In this document: positions 23,451 through 33,835 of the stretch, piece by piece
Numbering within the stretch: position 1 is the first letter of the stretch
Layout of the letters: the number at the start of each line of letters is the position of its first letter
From: Aplectana chamaeleonis
Lineage: Eukaryota; Nematoda; Chromadorea; Rhabditida; Cosmocercidae
Length of the DNA: 64,000 bases
Reading direction: 5' to 3'
NCBI GenBank assembly: GCA_029168955.1
Contig: JAPDOI010000296.1
Location: forward strand, 62,001 to 126,000
Translations under genes and position numbers: made by a program
The notes under the pieces: model-generated
Told to the model about the DNA's origin: nothing
What the model saw: only the letters and a program-made list of their open reading frames with translations
Database searches by the model: none

Positions 23451-24653
23451 AACGGAGTGTTTTTAGTGGTAAACGCATCTGCGAAAATGACTAGCATTGT
23501 CAGTATCTCTCGTGACTCATTAGTAAAACTGCGCAGTATCCCGCCCCGAGCTACAGGTTTCGAGAAGTTATAGGCGTTTCTCAAGCTTCGTGAAAAGAGA
23601 AGATTTTTTGGGTGTTTAAAAAAAATATTGGACTTTGCTCAAAACTTGTATATAGGGTTTAATTAGAGTGCTGAAAACGAAGTTGGAGTCCGAAATGGTT
23701 TCGCGCTTGAAAATTCATAGGTGAGTGGCTCTGTTTTCTGTTTCCTGTACCGAAAATTCTTTAAAATCATGCTGGGATGTTAGAACCTTTCGCGATTAAG
23801 AATCTTTGGAGATTCGGTGCCTGTTTCTACGTTAAAACGAACGCGGGATAACTATTATAGGACGTGGGCGGAGTGACCCGATGGGCCGGCTGGACCAGGG
23901 GATTTTGACCCACTTCCTGCCCGTTTTCCGCCGTTTTTTGTTTATAGGCTTGCTTAGATAGATCAAAAGCTCACGTTTCTGCAGAGGAATGGGCAGTTTT
24001 TCCTTCGAAAACACTGCCTTTGAATTAGTATTCAGCGCCCCGAACAATCCCCGCATAAAAATTTTGAGTCATTTATGGGGCTTTGACCGAACTAAAGTAT
24101 ACCCACCTTAATCTACCGTGAGCCGTAAAAAATCGATAAACGGACTTCAGATTCCTGTTTATCACAATAAATGGCCGCTAAAGAAACACGTTGAGCCTTT
24201 TCTAATGTAGCGTTCCGGAAATCGCCAAAAGTCGCGTTTTACCCTCAAATTTTCCTCCGGTTGGAGGTTTTGAACGAATTTAGTCGGAAACTAAGCCAAA
24301 TCTGAAAAAAACGCTTCTGGATCCCCCGAATCGCTGGCAGAAACGGTCAGCGAACAGTTCGTACAAGTCCAAAACCTCATCACTCTGTACAAAGTTCGAA
24401 GAATGTGCTTTAAGCCAAACATTGTCCAGTCGGGCTATTTTGGGCGCTAAGCACAATTATGAGGCCTGTTTCCAGATTACTGCTCGTTTTGGAAAGAACA
24501 AGAAGTGCAAAAACGACCGTATTAAGCTTACATCTTCTTGGAGCCTGCAGCTCGGGCGGGATACTGCACAGTTTTACTATGGAGGCCCAAGAGATACCAA
24601 CAAAACAAGTCGTTTTTGCAGATGCGTTTACCGCCAGAAAAACTTCCCTTGTG
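23451..24653 (+). mobile_element. Element G, copy 2, carrying a truncated TTAA element
   Basis: Ends GGTAAACGCATCTGCGAAAA and TTTTTGCAGATGCGTTTACC. Aligned with copy 1, it has about 325 extra bases at 23695-24019 that belong to the TTAA family member N12. Confidence 0.7.
23695..24019 (-). mobile_element. Truncated TTAA element N8 in element G
   Basis: Reverse complement of about 47158-47480: AAAGCTCACGTTTCTGCAGA, GGGCGGAGTGACCCGATGGG and GTTTTCTGTTTCCTGTACCG are shared. The terminal end AACACTGCCT precedes TTGA; the other terminus is missing. Confidence 0.7.
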
Positions 24654-25555
24654 AGCTCGTATTGTCTGCTCAGAGCTCAGACCTAACGCTCAGGAATATC
24701 CCAGAACCTTTCAATCGATTTGAGGTCCGGGAAACAGGCTGGCCATTTAATTTAAGCAAATTGTTATGAATGGCCTGAAACCAAGCTTGCATCGCCCTGT
24801 TGACTATAAAGAACAAGAGGTGATGCTTGAGCACTTCCCCATAATCTGCTAAGTTCATAGTACATGGTGCAGACACTTGGTCCAGCTCGCCATCACAGCT
24901 GAATCCGTCATTTGGTTGTCATTTGAAAATATCTGACATTTCTGGTATGTCGGCAGAACCATGCAAACAGAATACAGTGGCAAAGTGATTTCCTAGAGCA
25001 TTTGCTTTTTCCTGATCTGTGGAAAATGTAAGATCGTTGTGAACACGCGAAGGTGGTAGAGAAGTTTTAGATCTACCGACATATCGCAAGTGCTGATAAA
25101 GATGCTTCACAAGGTGGCCAGGGGCGAGCCTCATTTCACAGTTAGCAAGAAATTTTTTTCATGTTGAGGTTGGGATCATCACATACCTTCTTTAGAAGAA
25201 GAATGAGATGCCAGCTCTCTCAGACAGCGAAATAAGCGCTTTTTTCTGCTCAAAAAGTTTGACTATATGATTAGGATAAGCTAAACCTCGAGATTTAAGT
25301 AGCTTTATAGGAAGAAAGACTGCCAAAGCATCCTAAATCATTACGTTCGTTAACTTCGGTTAAGCAGGAGTACTGATCAAATACTTCAAACCAATTCACG
25401 CTAAGATAGAAAACTGTTAAGAGCATAAATGTCTGTCTTCATAAAATCGGGAAGGGGAATTCGATAAAAGTCGCGAGTTTCTTCCAGCAATGAAAGGAAA
25501 CAGTAGCGTGGTCAGAGGAGCCAAGAGGTGGCGATAAACCGAAATAGTAAATAAT

Positions 25556-25774
25556 GAGAACGTGGATTGAAGCTTGCACGAGGTAGCAAGAGGTTTTATT
25601 CGGCTGACGTTTCGGCGATTTCGCCTTCTTCAGAGCCTGAGAAAGCCAAATAAACTTATAAATTATGAGAATTTATTTGGCTCTTTCAGGCTCCTAAGAA
25701 GGCGAAAACGCCGGAACGTCAGCCTAATAAAGCCTCTCACTACCTCGTGCAAGCTTCAATCCACTTTCTCAATA
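25556..25774. mobile_element. 219-bp hairpin element in the LINE, with hammerhead-like core
   Basis: Near-perfect arms GTGGATTGAAGCTTGCACGA and its complement, continuing to the turn at about 25655-25670. LINE sequence continues on both sides. Each arm contains the motif described at 25602-25637; the left-arm copy on the minus strand is intact and the right-arm copy is mutated. A target duplication is not obvious. Confidence 0.75.
25602..25637 (-). ncRNA. Hammerhead-ribozyme-like motif
   Basis: Minus strand: GGCT, CTGAAGA, A, GGCG-AAAT-CGCC, GAAAC, GTC, AGCC. GGCT and AGCC can form stem I, CTGAAGA matches the CUGANGA core, GGCG/CGCC can form stem II, then GAAA and GUC follow with an extremely short stem III. 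Minimal hammerheads of this layout are known from Penelope-like retroelements. One extra A between the core and stem II departs from the consensus, so activity is uncertain. Confidence 0.35.
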
Positions 25775-27734
25775 TTGTTCTGATGCCGAGGTTTACCGAG
25801 AGTCATACATGAAATTGGAAATGATAGGTTGTGATGATAATACTAGGTCAAGCACATTGTTGGTGATTGGGTTGCGACATAATTCGTTTGAGACCACCTC
25901 CTTCGAAAAAAGTACAGGAAAGATTTGGGTGTACCGTTGAGGGCATATTTGTTGGTCCAATGAATTTGCGAATTAAAATCACCCACAAGTACACTGCTGG
26001 CCCGAAAATAGGAGAAGTCCCGAAGAACTTCAATGAGCGCTTCATCGTCGCATCTCAAAGCGTTTGGAGGGCGACAAACAGGAATTGGACGAGTACACCA
26101 AAAGTGTATGGGACATTTTTGCCGGCGAAAAAATTCGATGAAGAGGAGATCGGCTCTCAGGGACGCGTTAAACTCAACAGAACCAACTATGAGGTTGAAT
26201 TTCACCAGGCGGCATACTGCGCGATGTCTGTTGAATACTGCGGGCGAGGTGTAGAGGTGTGCGTTCTTCGTTTTTCAAGTTCTCGGTTTTTTTCGTTTTT
26301 GGGCCTTTTTCGCAAAAAAATGTCAATATAAAAAGAAATTATGAGAATTTTCGGGTTTTTCGGCTCAGAATTCGCGTTTTGATATGATTTGTAGTCAGTC
26401 CTCCGCGGCCCAAGACGCCTGTTGTAACTTCGCATCTACCGGTGCTCTTCGGTAAATTTTTGATTCACCGATTTACTGAAGCTTAAAATTTGGCCGAGCT
26501 TCCATAGAAAGATGAAATGTCGGTATTATCTCCCACTAAGCCCATTTCTTGTCTCTGTTACATGTAGTTTCGTTTAACTGCAAAGTGGGACCGTCATTGT
26601 TCGCGTCGCGTTGGGCACTTCTTCCACACTCCAACTTTGTCCTCTTCACTGAAGTGTTTTTTTTCTCACCAATGTGTTCGTTTGACAATTGCCTTGTTTG
26701 CGAAAACGATCTTGCCTTGTTTTAGATTTATGATCGTTTTTGTTCTTTTATTCTTCTGTTTTGATTTTATTATCATATTCATATCCTCACATAAGTTCAC
26801 CTTATGTAAACAAATAAACAAAAAATAAACATGAACATGAACTTAAGAAGAATTTTGAATTGATTCTAGTTGATACTGATTTTCACGGGCGCGCGTGGGG
26901 GGCAGTGGCAGGGAGTAGCGAAGACGGAGTAACGAAGCAATGTTCCTTACCTTCTCCAAAGCCATGTTTTGACTGCAGGTGGCCGCTGCGGCCATGCGAG
27001 GGACAACTGTTCCTTTTTCATCGCACGTAATGAACAGGCGCTCCAATTGTGATCGCTTCGTGGCAAACGTCCTACATCGCTAGGTCGCGGCGACGAAATC
27101 CTATGTTTTACTGCTTCGCTGCTGGATTAGCGATTCTCGATGACACGTTTCGTCTAGTGAACGGTGATCCTTTCACATGATAAGATCAAAGTTTACGAGT
27201 CGAAACACGTTATTGATGATTTTTTGATTCACCCATTAATTTCACTGATTGATTGAAATTCTTGGATCATCCCTGAGGCTATGCACTATGAACAAAATCG
27301 CTGCCGCTGCAAAATCGCTGCGATGAAAAACAGCAGCGATGCAGTCAAATCATGGCTTAACCCTTCAAGGGCGGAGAGCTCTTGCAGTTGTCCGACTATT
27401 GGCATGAGTGTTCCCTAAGAGAGCAAAAAAGGTCTTAAGAAGGTGCGTCGTGTTTCGTCAAGGGTGCGGGGTGCGCTCGATCATCAAAAACAATGCCACA
27501 CATGAGAAAAAAGATTGAAATCAATCAAGAAAACAAGCAAAGTTTTCGGCGTGTATCAATCTCACTAGGGACGCGCCACACACTCAACTTCCATTCTGGA
27601 CCGTAGAGGCTTTTAAATGCGTATAGGGCCTATAAATGACTTGCGGGAGTCAGCCGATTTTCAAGACAACGTTCTTATCCTCCCAGACAAGTCTGCTCCC
27701 AATTTATTAATCCCGGAGGAATAGAAGGCTTGAT

Positions 27735-27805
27735 TGACCTTGGGCGAGAATCGATCACTCGACCGCATGCGTGACAGCGGCGCCTCTTGCCACTGCTCCA
27801 CAGTA
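27735..27805 (-). tRNA. tRNA-like sequence or tRNA-derived repeat, not a canonical tRNA
   Basis: The minus strand reads GTGGAGCAGTGGCAAGAGGC, like a D arm/A box, then GCCGCTGTCACGCATGCGG (stem CCGC/GCGG with an oversized loop), then GATCGATTCTCGCC, like a T arm/B box. Acceptor-stem pairing is not convincing, so a tRNA pseudogene or tRNA-derived SINE head is more likely than a working gene. Confidence 0.3.
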
Positions 27806-28031
27806 AGTGAAAATAAGTAACAACTAGAAACAAATTGAAATTCTCCTTAACTGTGCAAAAAAGCGCAACGCAACGTGAACAATGACGGTTCCGCTACGCA
27901 ATTAAACCGCCTCCAGTGATGATAGGTTTGGTGGGGAAAAATACCGACATTTCATCTTTTGGTAAACACTTGGCCAAATTTTAGGCTCCGGTAAATCGGT
28001 AAGTCAAAAATGCACCGTAGAGCACCGTTAA

Positions 28032-28515
28032 AGGCAGTGTTCACGATAATCTTCAATTTTGAGATTAATCGCTATATTGATTATGTGGCCCCCGGGTAGA
28101 ACTAAAATGACGTTGAAACTGAGAAAAACGCACCAGAAGTGCTCGAAATCCTTAAGTATCACCCCGCCTCTTAAGTATCACAGGAAGTGTTTGTTGCGAC
28201 AATGAAATGTTTTGTGGACCCGTCTTTTGCAGTTCTCTACTATCTATTGCTCCTTTATTTCCTTAGGGCCCTAACTAATCCTGTTTTGCCTGAAATATTC
28301 TTCCATTTTTGATTAGCTCCATTTTTTACCGGTGACAACCACTGTGAACATGTTCATCCAATCGGACAACTAGTCCATGCTTTGAAATAATGTCACTGAA
28401 ATACGACGTTTTAATGCGTTTCTCGTCTTTTCTTCGTAATTTTGGTAATACTTGGGGGCCAACGCATTGTTTTATGTGAAAAACTCTAGGACGAAGATCA
28501 TCGTGAACACTGCCT
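28032..28515 (+). mobile_element. TTAA-target element N3 inside the right arm of J
   Basis: Ends AGGCAGTGTTCACGATAATC and ATCGTGAACACTGCCT, flanked by TTAA (28028-28031, 28516-28519). Removing it joins the two halves of the J arm so that it matches the J left arm at 26400-26450. It is the empty-site reference for N2: it keeps one TTAA in CGCCTCTTAAGTATCAC (28164-28180). Confidence 0.9.
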
Positions 28516-28741
28516 TTAAATGCAAAGTTGCAGCAGACGTCTGATACCGCGGAGGACTGACCATAAATCTCATCAAAACGGCCATATCTGAACTGAAATA
28601 AACCGAAAAACTCTCACATTTTTTCTTTTTCTCGATATTGATTCTTTCCGCGAAAAAGGCCGACAAACGAGAAATCCGAATTGAAAAACGAAGAGCGCAC
28701 AAACCCTACACCCCACCCGCTGTATTCACTAGACATTGCGC

Positions 28742-30110
28742 TTCCAGGCTACCTCTTGTGTCAGGATATTGCTCATGACGTGGCCTAGCGCCATTACATT
28801 TCTCGTGAAAAACCGAAAATTTGTTATGTTCATGGATTGCCTCCAAAGAAAAGGAGTTTTTCTGACGCAGAGTCCATATACAGTTAAGAAAGTAAGAGTG
28901 AGGATAAGCAAAAGTCGTCGATAACGATGGCCAGCAGTTTGGATAAAATATAAGGTTGTAAAAAAAGTTTCCCGCCACTCGATTTTGTCGATTTTCTGAG
29001 CTTTCAGCGCCAGTCTGCCAGTCTGTTGGCCAAGTTTGATTGACCGTTCGGAAGCATAAATTATTTTCTATCAAATGTTTTTCCACTCCAAGAAAAGCCT
29101 GGGGATTCAGAAGTTAAATGGCAAACTTCTTTAGTACTAAGCATCATTGAAGGCTTCTATGTTCTTTCAATCGAACCACAAAAGCTGACAAACTTTATGG
29201 GGCGTTTGAATCCAATGAGGCCTAAAAAAATAGCGGTCCCTGACGGCGCGTGATTATTGATTATTTTGCGAATTTTGGGAATTTCCATTTTTGGTAATTT
29301 CCGCCCTAAAAACCGAGTTTCAGCATCGAATCATTGCTATTATTTAGTGGTGACTGGTCCCTTCCCAACCGTGTTTAATTTGCAAATAATTGATCAACAA
29401 GCGTGCTAACCCACTCCGTTACGCGGCGTACTTGTGGGTATATCTCATTATGCCAAGGCCTCTTACTGGGTAGATCAGTTAGATCGCTGTAAATAGGAAG
29501 TTGAAAAAAACTCCAACGCATATTTTAAGCACTTTGGATGATGACCTCGTAGCCCCGCCCACTTTTCGCAGAGTTCCGGGCGTCGTTTGCGATGTCGCAA
29601 ACCCATTTACGCACTAAATCTGAAATCCCGCCCACTTTAATCCCACTGTGTACAGGGCAAGCATGCGTGATTAGCTTGAGCAATGTACTCGCAAGCTAAC
29701 ATTGGACATGGAACGAGATTCTGATGCATTGTAACAACGAGATCAAAACTATAGTTCTACGACTGATAAACTACAACAAAGCTTTCGTTTTATACTCACC
29801 CACACAGATGTATTCAACTAAAGACTGAGTCCGCAAAGGATGCATCCAAACACGTTATTTTACGACATGAGAAACTCGTGCAGGAGTGCGGAGCGTTCGT
29901 TTTTCGCCCGTTTCATTGACTTGTCGATACATGTCCGAACGTGTCACTTAAAGAACAAGAAAAACACAAGGGCTCGTATGCATGGCATCGGCATGGATCC
30001 TAATGAGACTTGGCGTCCCCCCCCCATTGGAGGTTGGCGCTAATTCGGTGGCACATGTATGAACGATGAGGGACGGTGCAGGGACGGTGCAGTCGGCGCT
30101 CTTGAAGATC
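28742..30110. other. No gene seen
   Basis: A plus-strand stretch of moderate AT content with two CCCGCCCACTTT phrases (29555-29566, 29626-29637). Short ORFs exist on both strands without recognisable motifs. A doubled GGGACGGTGCA lies at 30070-30091. Confidence 0.4.
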
Positions 30111-30112
30111 GT

Positions 30113-30262
30113 CGGGCGAGGGCAGGATATCACAAAAAAATTATGCACCGAAAGTGTTTTTGCTGCCCCGACCTCCTGGCTCGGGTAGCCGGGGCACGAT
30201 TGATAGCAACAGAAACACTGCTTGGTCACGATTTATCCGTGGTCTCCTGCCCTCAGCCTCCC
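30113..30262. repeat. 150-bp foldback element
   Basis: GGCGAGGGCAGGATATCAC pairs with GTGGTCTCCTGCCCTCAGCC. Inner arms AAAGTGTTTTTGCTG and CAACAGAAACACT, then CCTGGCTCGGGTAGCCGGGG at the turn. ORFs of 87-177 codons crossing it are by-products of GC-rich symmetry. Confidence 0.6.
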
Positions 30263-30450
30263 GCCAGACTTTGTCGAGAAACCGACTGAATGTGGGGCGG
30301 AAAAACCGACCTTCATGTGCAAAGGCCCTGCCCGTATGCGTGCGTGCAACACCACTATCGACTGGCGGAAGGCATGAGGGGGGGGGCGTGGGGCAACGCG
30401 ACACCCCATGGGATTTTTTCGCGCGAAGAGGGCATCAGTTGACACTCTTT

Positions 30451-30936
30451 CGGCGGCGTTCAGAGTTCATTCGCGGCGCGAAGCGATGTTATAACCAGCC
30501 TAAGTATCGACCAAGCGACCTCGCATGGCGTCGTCGCTGGGTGCTCACAGTGAAGAGGCGCGATACATTCAAAATGACGCGCGATTTGCCTTCGCGCGAC
30601 GTCCATCGCGTCGCCTTGCAATGCGACGCGATGGTCGTCGAGCGATGGCAAACTCGTAGATGCTTTCCTTCTGTGTTTTTTCATTAACACAACCAAATCT
30701 AACAATGATATGATTAAAACTAGCATATCTTGGATAAGATGCAATGAAAAGAATACGAAAAACTGTTGGTATTACTAGAAAGGAATGCCGTTGTTTGCTT
30801 ACGAGAAATTGCGTACGTACGCAATTGCGCAGCGTTCGCACAGCGTTCACACCTATCTACCTTCGCGACGCGACTCTCGCGTCGCACTGACATGTGCCAT
30901 CACGTCGCCCCGCGAAAACTCTGAACGCCGCCTTAA
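30451..30936. mobile_element. TTAA-like element M
   Basis: Left end GGCGGCGTTCAGAGTTCATT, right end AACTCTGAACGCCGCC before TTAA (30933-30936 region). The left flank is eroded. The terminus resembles AGGCAGTGTTCACGA with substitutions, so it may be a distant member of the same group. It contains a strong hairpin at 30597-30640. Confidence 0.55.
30597..30640. repeat. 18-bp-stem hairpin
   Basis: CGACGTCCATCGCGTCGC, loop CTTGCAAT, then GCGACGCGATGGTCGTCG; one mismatch. A very stable GC-rich stem inside element M. Confidence 0.8.
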
Positions 30937-31327
30937 ACCAAGAACGCCCAATGATAGTACAACGTGTTCCAAAAGTTTAAACGCCTCCCGAGTTTTGGGT
31001 GGTTGTGACTGAAAATAATGGGGTCAATCGAGACTGAATGAATATATCATGCAAAACAGAATCAGCTGTGGCCCAAAGGAAAAAACGGAGCAACGCGTAT
31101 TAGCGAATTTCAAAGGGCGGGTCTACAAAAGATTACATTGTCACAATAAAAAGTTCCTCTTATTGTAAAAGGGCGGGGTGAGAGTACAGGTTTTCGCGTA
31201 CTTCCGACGTGTTTGTCCTACTTCCTTCGTCATTCCAGCTCTACCCGGGAACCAAGTAATCGTTTTAGAAAAATATCCCGAAATTTGCCTTTGAGTGCTC
31301 CGTCATTCACTTCCAATTTATTTTCAG
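30937..31327. other. Probable intron upstream of an exon
   Basis: No coding signal. It ends in a pyrimidine-rich acceptor CCAATTTATTTTCAG (31313-31327), which matches the nematode TTTTCAG consensus. Confidence 0.4.
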
Positions 31328-31432
31328 ATCGCCGGGCGGGACAGCCTGGATGCAGCCAAACAGCTACACAGGCTCGCACAGATTTGCTTGCAGGAGGACA
31401 AATTTGAACTCATGAAGCAGCATTACAAGTAC
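31328..31432 (+). CDS. Internal exon of an unidentified host gene
   Basis: A strong acceptor TTATTTTCAG precedes it. One frame is open, the other two have stops. It reads IAGRDSLDAAKQLHRLAQIC, LQEDKFELMKQHYKY: amphipathic helices, perhaps TPR-like. Two donors are possible: GTACGT after AA (exon end 31428) or GTGAAT after TAC (exon end 31432). The second gives 105 nt and phase 0 at both ends. I do not recognise the protein. Codon usage and helix pattern are host-like, unlike the surrounding repeats. Confidence 0.55.
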
Positions 31433-32149
31433 GTGAATTTCCTGGAATGTTTTTTGTTCTTTTTTTAACCGTTTACGTACTCACATCCTGGGGGATCTTT
31501 TTCAGCCGCAATACGTTTTCACATTGAGTAGTTCGTCGATTTGAATAGGTCCATAGCAGCAGCACGTGCTGCTCCTGTGACCGTGGAAGATTCAATTTGG
31601 CTATGTTCATACAATGAGCAAAAGCTTTGTCGAACCATATCGCCATTGTGGCAACACCTGCTGCTGCTACGATCGTTAGAATGTAGCTTTGGAGGGTGAG
31701 GTGAAGAGCGTATTTTTTTCGGATGCGTAGCGTTATTTCTAAACTGTCCCGATTTTGCTTTTGTTTAAAGTTAACTTGTCAGAAAAGCTAAACTTCCTAG
31801 GGGCGGTGTTTTATGCGGAAGTGTTCAGCCAAATTTTAACGGGTAGCTGTAATCGGAACAGATTGTGGGTAACGCTACGCATCGTCTGTGAGGATTATGG
31901 ACACTTCTACGCCTTTTAAATTGGAAGCGATTAGCAAAGCTGCTTCAAGTACTGCGCGCGGAATGAAGTCAGTGTCAGCTACTGACATCCAGAAGGACCT
32001 GGGACGGAGTTCATCCACGCGTCTCGTTGGGAGGGGAAAAAGGGTCGACTCGTTTGATAACTATCCCGTGAGAGTCACTGGTATTCTACCGGATCAGTGC
32101 CTCAGCCGCCCCAGCTCAGCTGGGTAGGCAGACGATCAGTTAAAGGCAG
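31433..32149. other. Probable intron with a dispersed repeat piece
   Basis: Holds a perfect palindrome AGCAGCACGTGCTGCT (31557-31572). The last part (32000-32145) is related to 20800-20950. A 79-codon plus-strand ORF (31888-32127) overlaps it and is not supported as a gene. Confidence 0.4.
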
Positions 32150-32153
32150 TGTT

Positions 32154-32590
32154 CATGATAAAATATAGGTGTTCAGCTTCTTACAGATTATGATAGGTCA
32201 AGAGCTGACTGTGACAGCAGCGTCAGGAAGAACTGCAGAAAATGACGAGAAAGCACTTTTTCCCGGCTAAGCATAGCCTTCTCTGTGACGTCATATTTTT
32301 GAGAATGTAAGGGTTGACCGATGTGAATGAATGAAGTCTTTCCATGTGATAACGTGATACACCTTATCCACTACTACTTATCTCTGCTTACCGGCTGTTC
32401 GCGTGATCAAGTTTCTTTGGAAAAGATTAGTATTGGAGGCGGGGTGGCCCAGTAGGTTGACTGGCCCACGCTATTTTCACCCACTTCCCGATGGTCTTTC
32501 TTGATACCTCTTCACTGGTTTCATCAGTAGGTCCCAAAGCTCACGTTTCTGTGTAAAAAACTAGAGATTTTTTCATCGTGAACACTGCCT
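32154..32590 (-). mobile_element. TTAA-target element N9
   Basis: Left end AGGCAGTGTTCATGATAAAA after TTAA (32150-32153), right end ATCGTGAACACTGCCT before TTAA (32591-32594). It carries GGCGGGGTGGCCCAGTAGGT and GCTCACGTTTCTGTG blocks shared with N4/N7 and N12. Confidence 0.85.
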
Positions 32591-32613
32591 TTAACGAACT
32601 TCCGCTTTTGCAG

Positions 32614-32849
32614 TGCAACTATCAAACGTGCCGACCCCAGCGGAACGCGTTGATGATTTCCGCCCCTGGAGAGTGACACTGCGTTACTGCCCAGACGACT
32701 CCCGAAAAACTGAGAGCAATTCAATCGCCGATGGGATCTCGTTGCAGTTTGCATATAAGGTCGTTCCCCGCTGTGGATCGCTAAGAGATCCCGGCGAATT
32801 TTCGGAGTTTTCTCCCAGTGTAAGCGACGTGCTTCAAATGACTTTGTGA
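32614..32849 (+). CDS. Possible terminal exon, unidentified
   Basis: Acceptor CTTCCGCTTTTGCAG (32599-32613), 20 bp after element N9. The open frame reads SNVPTPAERVDDFRPWRVTL, RYCPDDSRKTESNSIADGIS and LQFAYKVVPRCGSLRDPGEF to TGA at 32847-32849. It is coding-like but unrecognised. Its entry phase does not match the phase-0 end proposed for 31328-31432, so it may belong to another gene or be a pseudo-exon. Confidence 0.3.
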
Positions 32850-32874
32850 CGATTGCTCCACGATTTTCCTTTGA

Positions 32875-33455
32875 ATGCAGTGTTTACGATAATCTTCAGT
32901 TTCGGGATCACTTGCAAAAACGATTGATCGGTCCCCGGATTTAGCTGCAATGGCGAAGAAATTAGGAAAAATACGCTAGAAGTGCATGAAAAGCTGCACT
33001 CTCACCCAGTCTCTTTCAGAGGAACTGTAAGTTGTAACAATGAAATCCTCTGATAACCAGTCCCTTGAAATTCTCAACTCTCTGTTGCTCCGTTCCTTCC
33101 TTTGAACCCTAAAGCCCCTTTCACACTTGCCCGACCAACGTCGGACGACTCGTTATCGAATGTGTAAAATCTATCTACCCTATCCTATCCATCTTATCCA
33201 TCTTGACTTATCAAATTGGATAACGAGTCGTCCGACGTCGGCCGGCAAACTATGAAAGAGGCCTAACTATTAATGCTTTGCATAATACATTCTTCCATTT
33301 TTTATTGACCCCATTATTCACAACCACAGAGAACTCTGAAGTAAGGCGTTCATGTGCGTTCTATACCGTTTCATCGTGAGTCTAGTGGCACATAGCGCCA
33401 AACGCATCGTTTTAAATGGGGAAGCTCAACACCGAAAATCGTCGTGAACACTGCC
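32875..33455 (+). mobile_element. TTAA-type element N10, carrying a TAA-target MITE
   Basis: Left end ATGCAGTGTTTACGATAATC after TTGA, right end ATCGTCGTGAACACTGCC before TTAA (33456-33459). The interior is related to N1/N3. A 151-bp element interrupts it at 33113-33263. Confidence 0.8.
33113..33263. mobile_element. 151-bp PIF/Harbinger-like MITE
   Basis: Left end AGCCCCTTTCACACTTGCC, right end GGCAAACTATGAAAGAGGCC, flanked by TAA (33110-33112, 33264-33266). The inner arms CGTCGGACGACTCGTTATC and GATAACGAGTCGTCCGACG are a perfect 19-bp inverted repeat. Relatives N1 and N3 read CCTAACTAATCCTG here, with a single TAA. Confidence 0.85.
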
Positions 33456-33667
33456 TTAAATGCCTCATAAAGTCAGAAAAATCGTCCCACCACTCGGAAT
33501 TGTATATTGTACATCACCCCTTTTAGATTGCAGAAATAAAGAAGTAATTATCAGTTTTCAATCCGATGTTCGCAAGAGAAATACATGAAGAATCACTCCA
33601 GCCATTTTGAACAAATTCTTTTGAGACTGTACATATACATATGATCTAGAAATGGAGTAACTCCTAC

Positions 33668-33727
33668 CTTCCCGAATTCCACTTCGTGCGCCTCCGTCAG
33701 GACTTGTTTGCATATGTTCTCTGCCTC
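33668..33727 (-). pseudogene. Antisense copy of the 60-nt exon (left arm)
   Basis: Identical in complement to 41683-41742, including the acceptor and donor. In the plus direction it would be antisense. Either arm could hold the original; the plus-oriented copy fits the direction of the neighbouring exon candidates. Confidence 0.5.
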
Positions 33728-33835
33728 CTGAAAAATAATGTCTGCGATGGAAGGCACTAGACATAAACTGTTAAGGTTCTCCAGTACAGATGTCACCAGG
33801 ACTCTATCAATTTCGTTGTTTATTACTAAAAATTG

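Larger units (their letters stand above)
22567..24880 (-). mobile_element. Tc1-derived element F, copy 4, broken by two insertions
   Basis: Starts CAGTGCGTAGAAAAATTATA (end of family F, see 34675-36420). It continues after element N7 (22826-23289) with CAGAACTCTTTTGAAAACTC and AATCTGCGCCCACTCG to about 23450. After element G (23451-24653) it resumes as CTCGTATTGTCTGCTCAGAG and transposase-like sequence. On the minus strand, MQAWFQAIHNNLLK near 24770 corresponds to TQAWFQADPANLLEW in the other copies. The order of events is F first, then N7 and G. Confidence 0.65.
24790..26215 (-). pseudogene. CR1-like LINE remnant (endonuclease and linker)
   Basis: On the minus strand, from 26205 downwards: CRPPNALRCDDEALIEVLRD, then ASSVLVGDFNSQIHWTN, the endonuclease core with the GDFN catalytic motif. 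Near 25520 comes GLSPPLGSSDHATVSF with the catalytic SDH, and from 25134 KHLYQHLRYVGRSKTSLPPS and NDLTFSTDQEKANALGNHF, the linker before the reverse transcriptase. The RT itself is absent. Stops and frame changes break it. A palindromic element interrupts it at about 25556-25774, and element J begins at its upstream edge. Not functional. Confidence 0.75.
26218..28741. mobile_element. Long-inverted-repeat element J (~2.5 kb)
   Basis: Left arm 26218-26620 and right arm about 27855-28741 are inverted copies. Shared blocks are GCCCGCAGTATTCA and CCGCTGTATTCA at the ends, AGTCAGTCCTCCGCGG, GATGAAATGTCGGTATT and CCGTCATTGTTC. The right arm is interrupted by element N3. The interior (26621-27854) has no long ORF; it holds a tRNA-like stretch at 27735-27805. 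Foldback-like, non-autonomous. Confidence 0.75.

Noticed and set aside
28706..29086. 126-codon minus-strand ORF as upstream part of the CR1-like LINE
   Set aside because: Its end is the terminus of element J, and the rest shows no LINE motif.
30059..30850. ORFs of 87-177 codons on both strands
   Set aside because: They cross foldback elements (30113-30262, 30451-30936) and show no domain.
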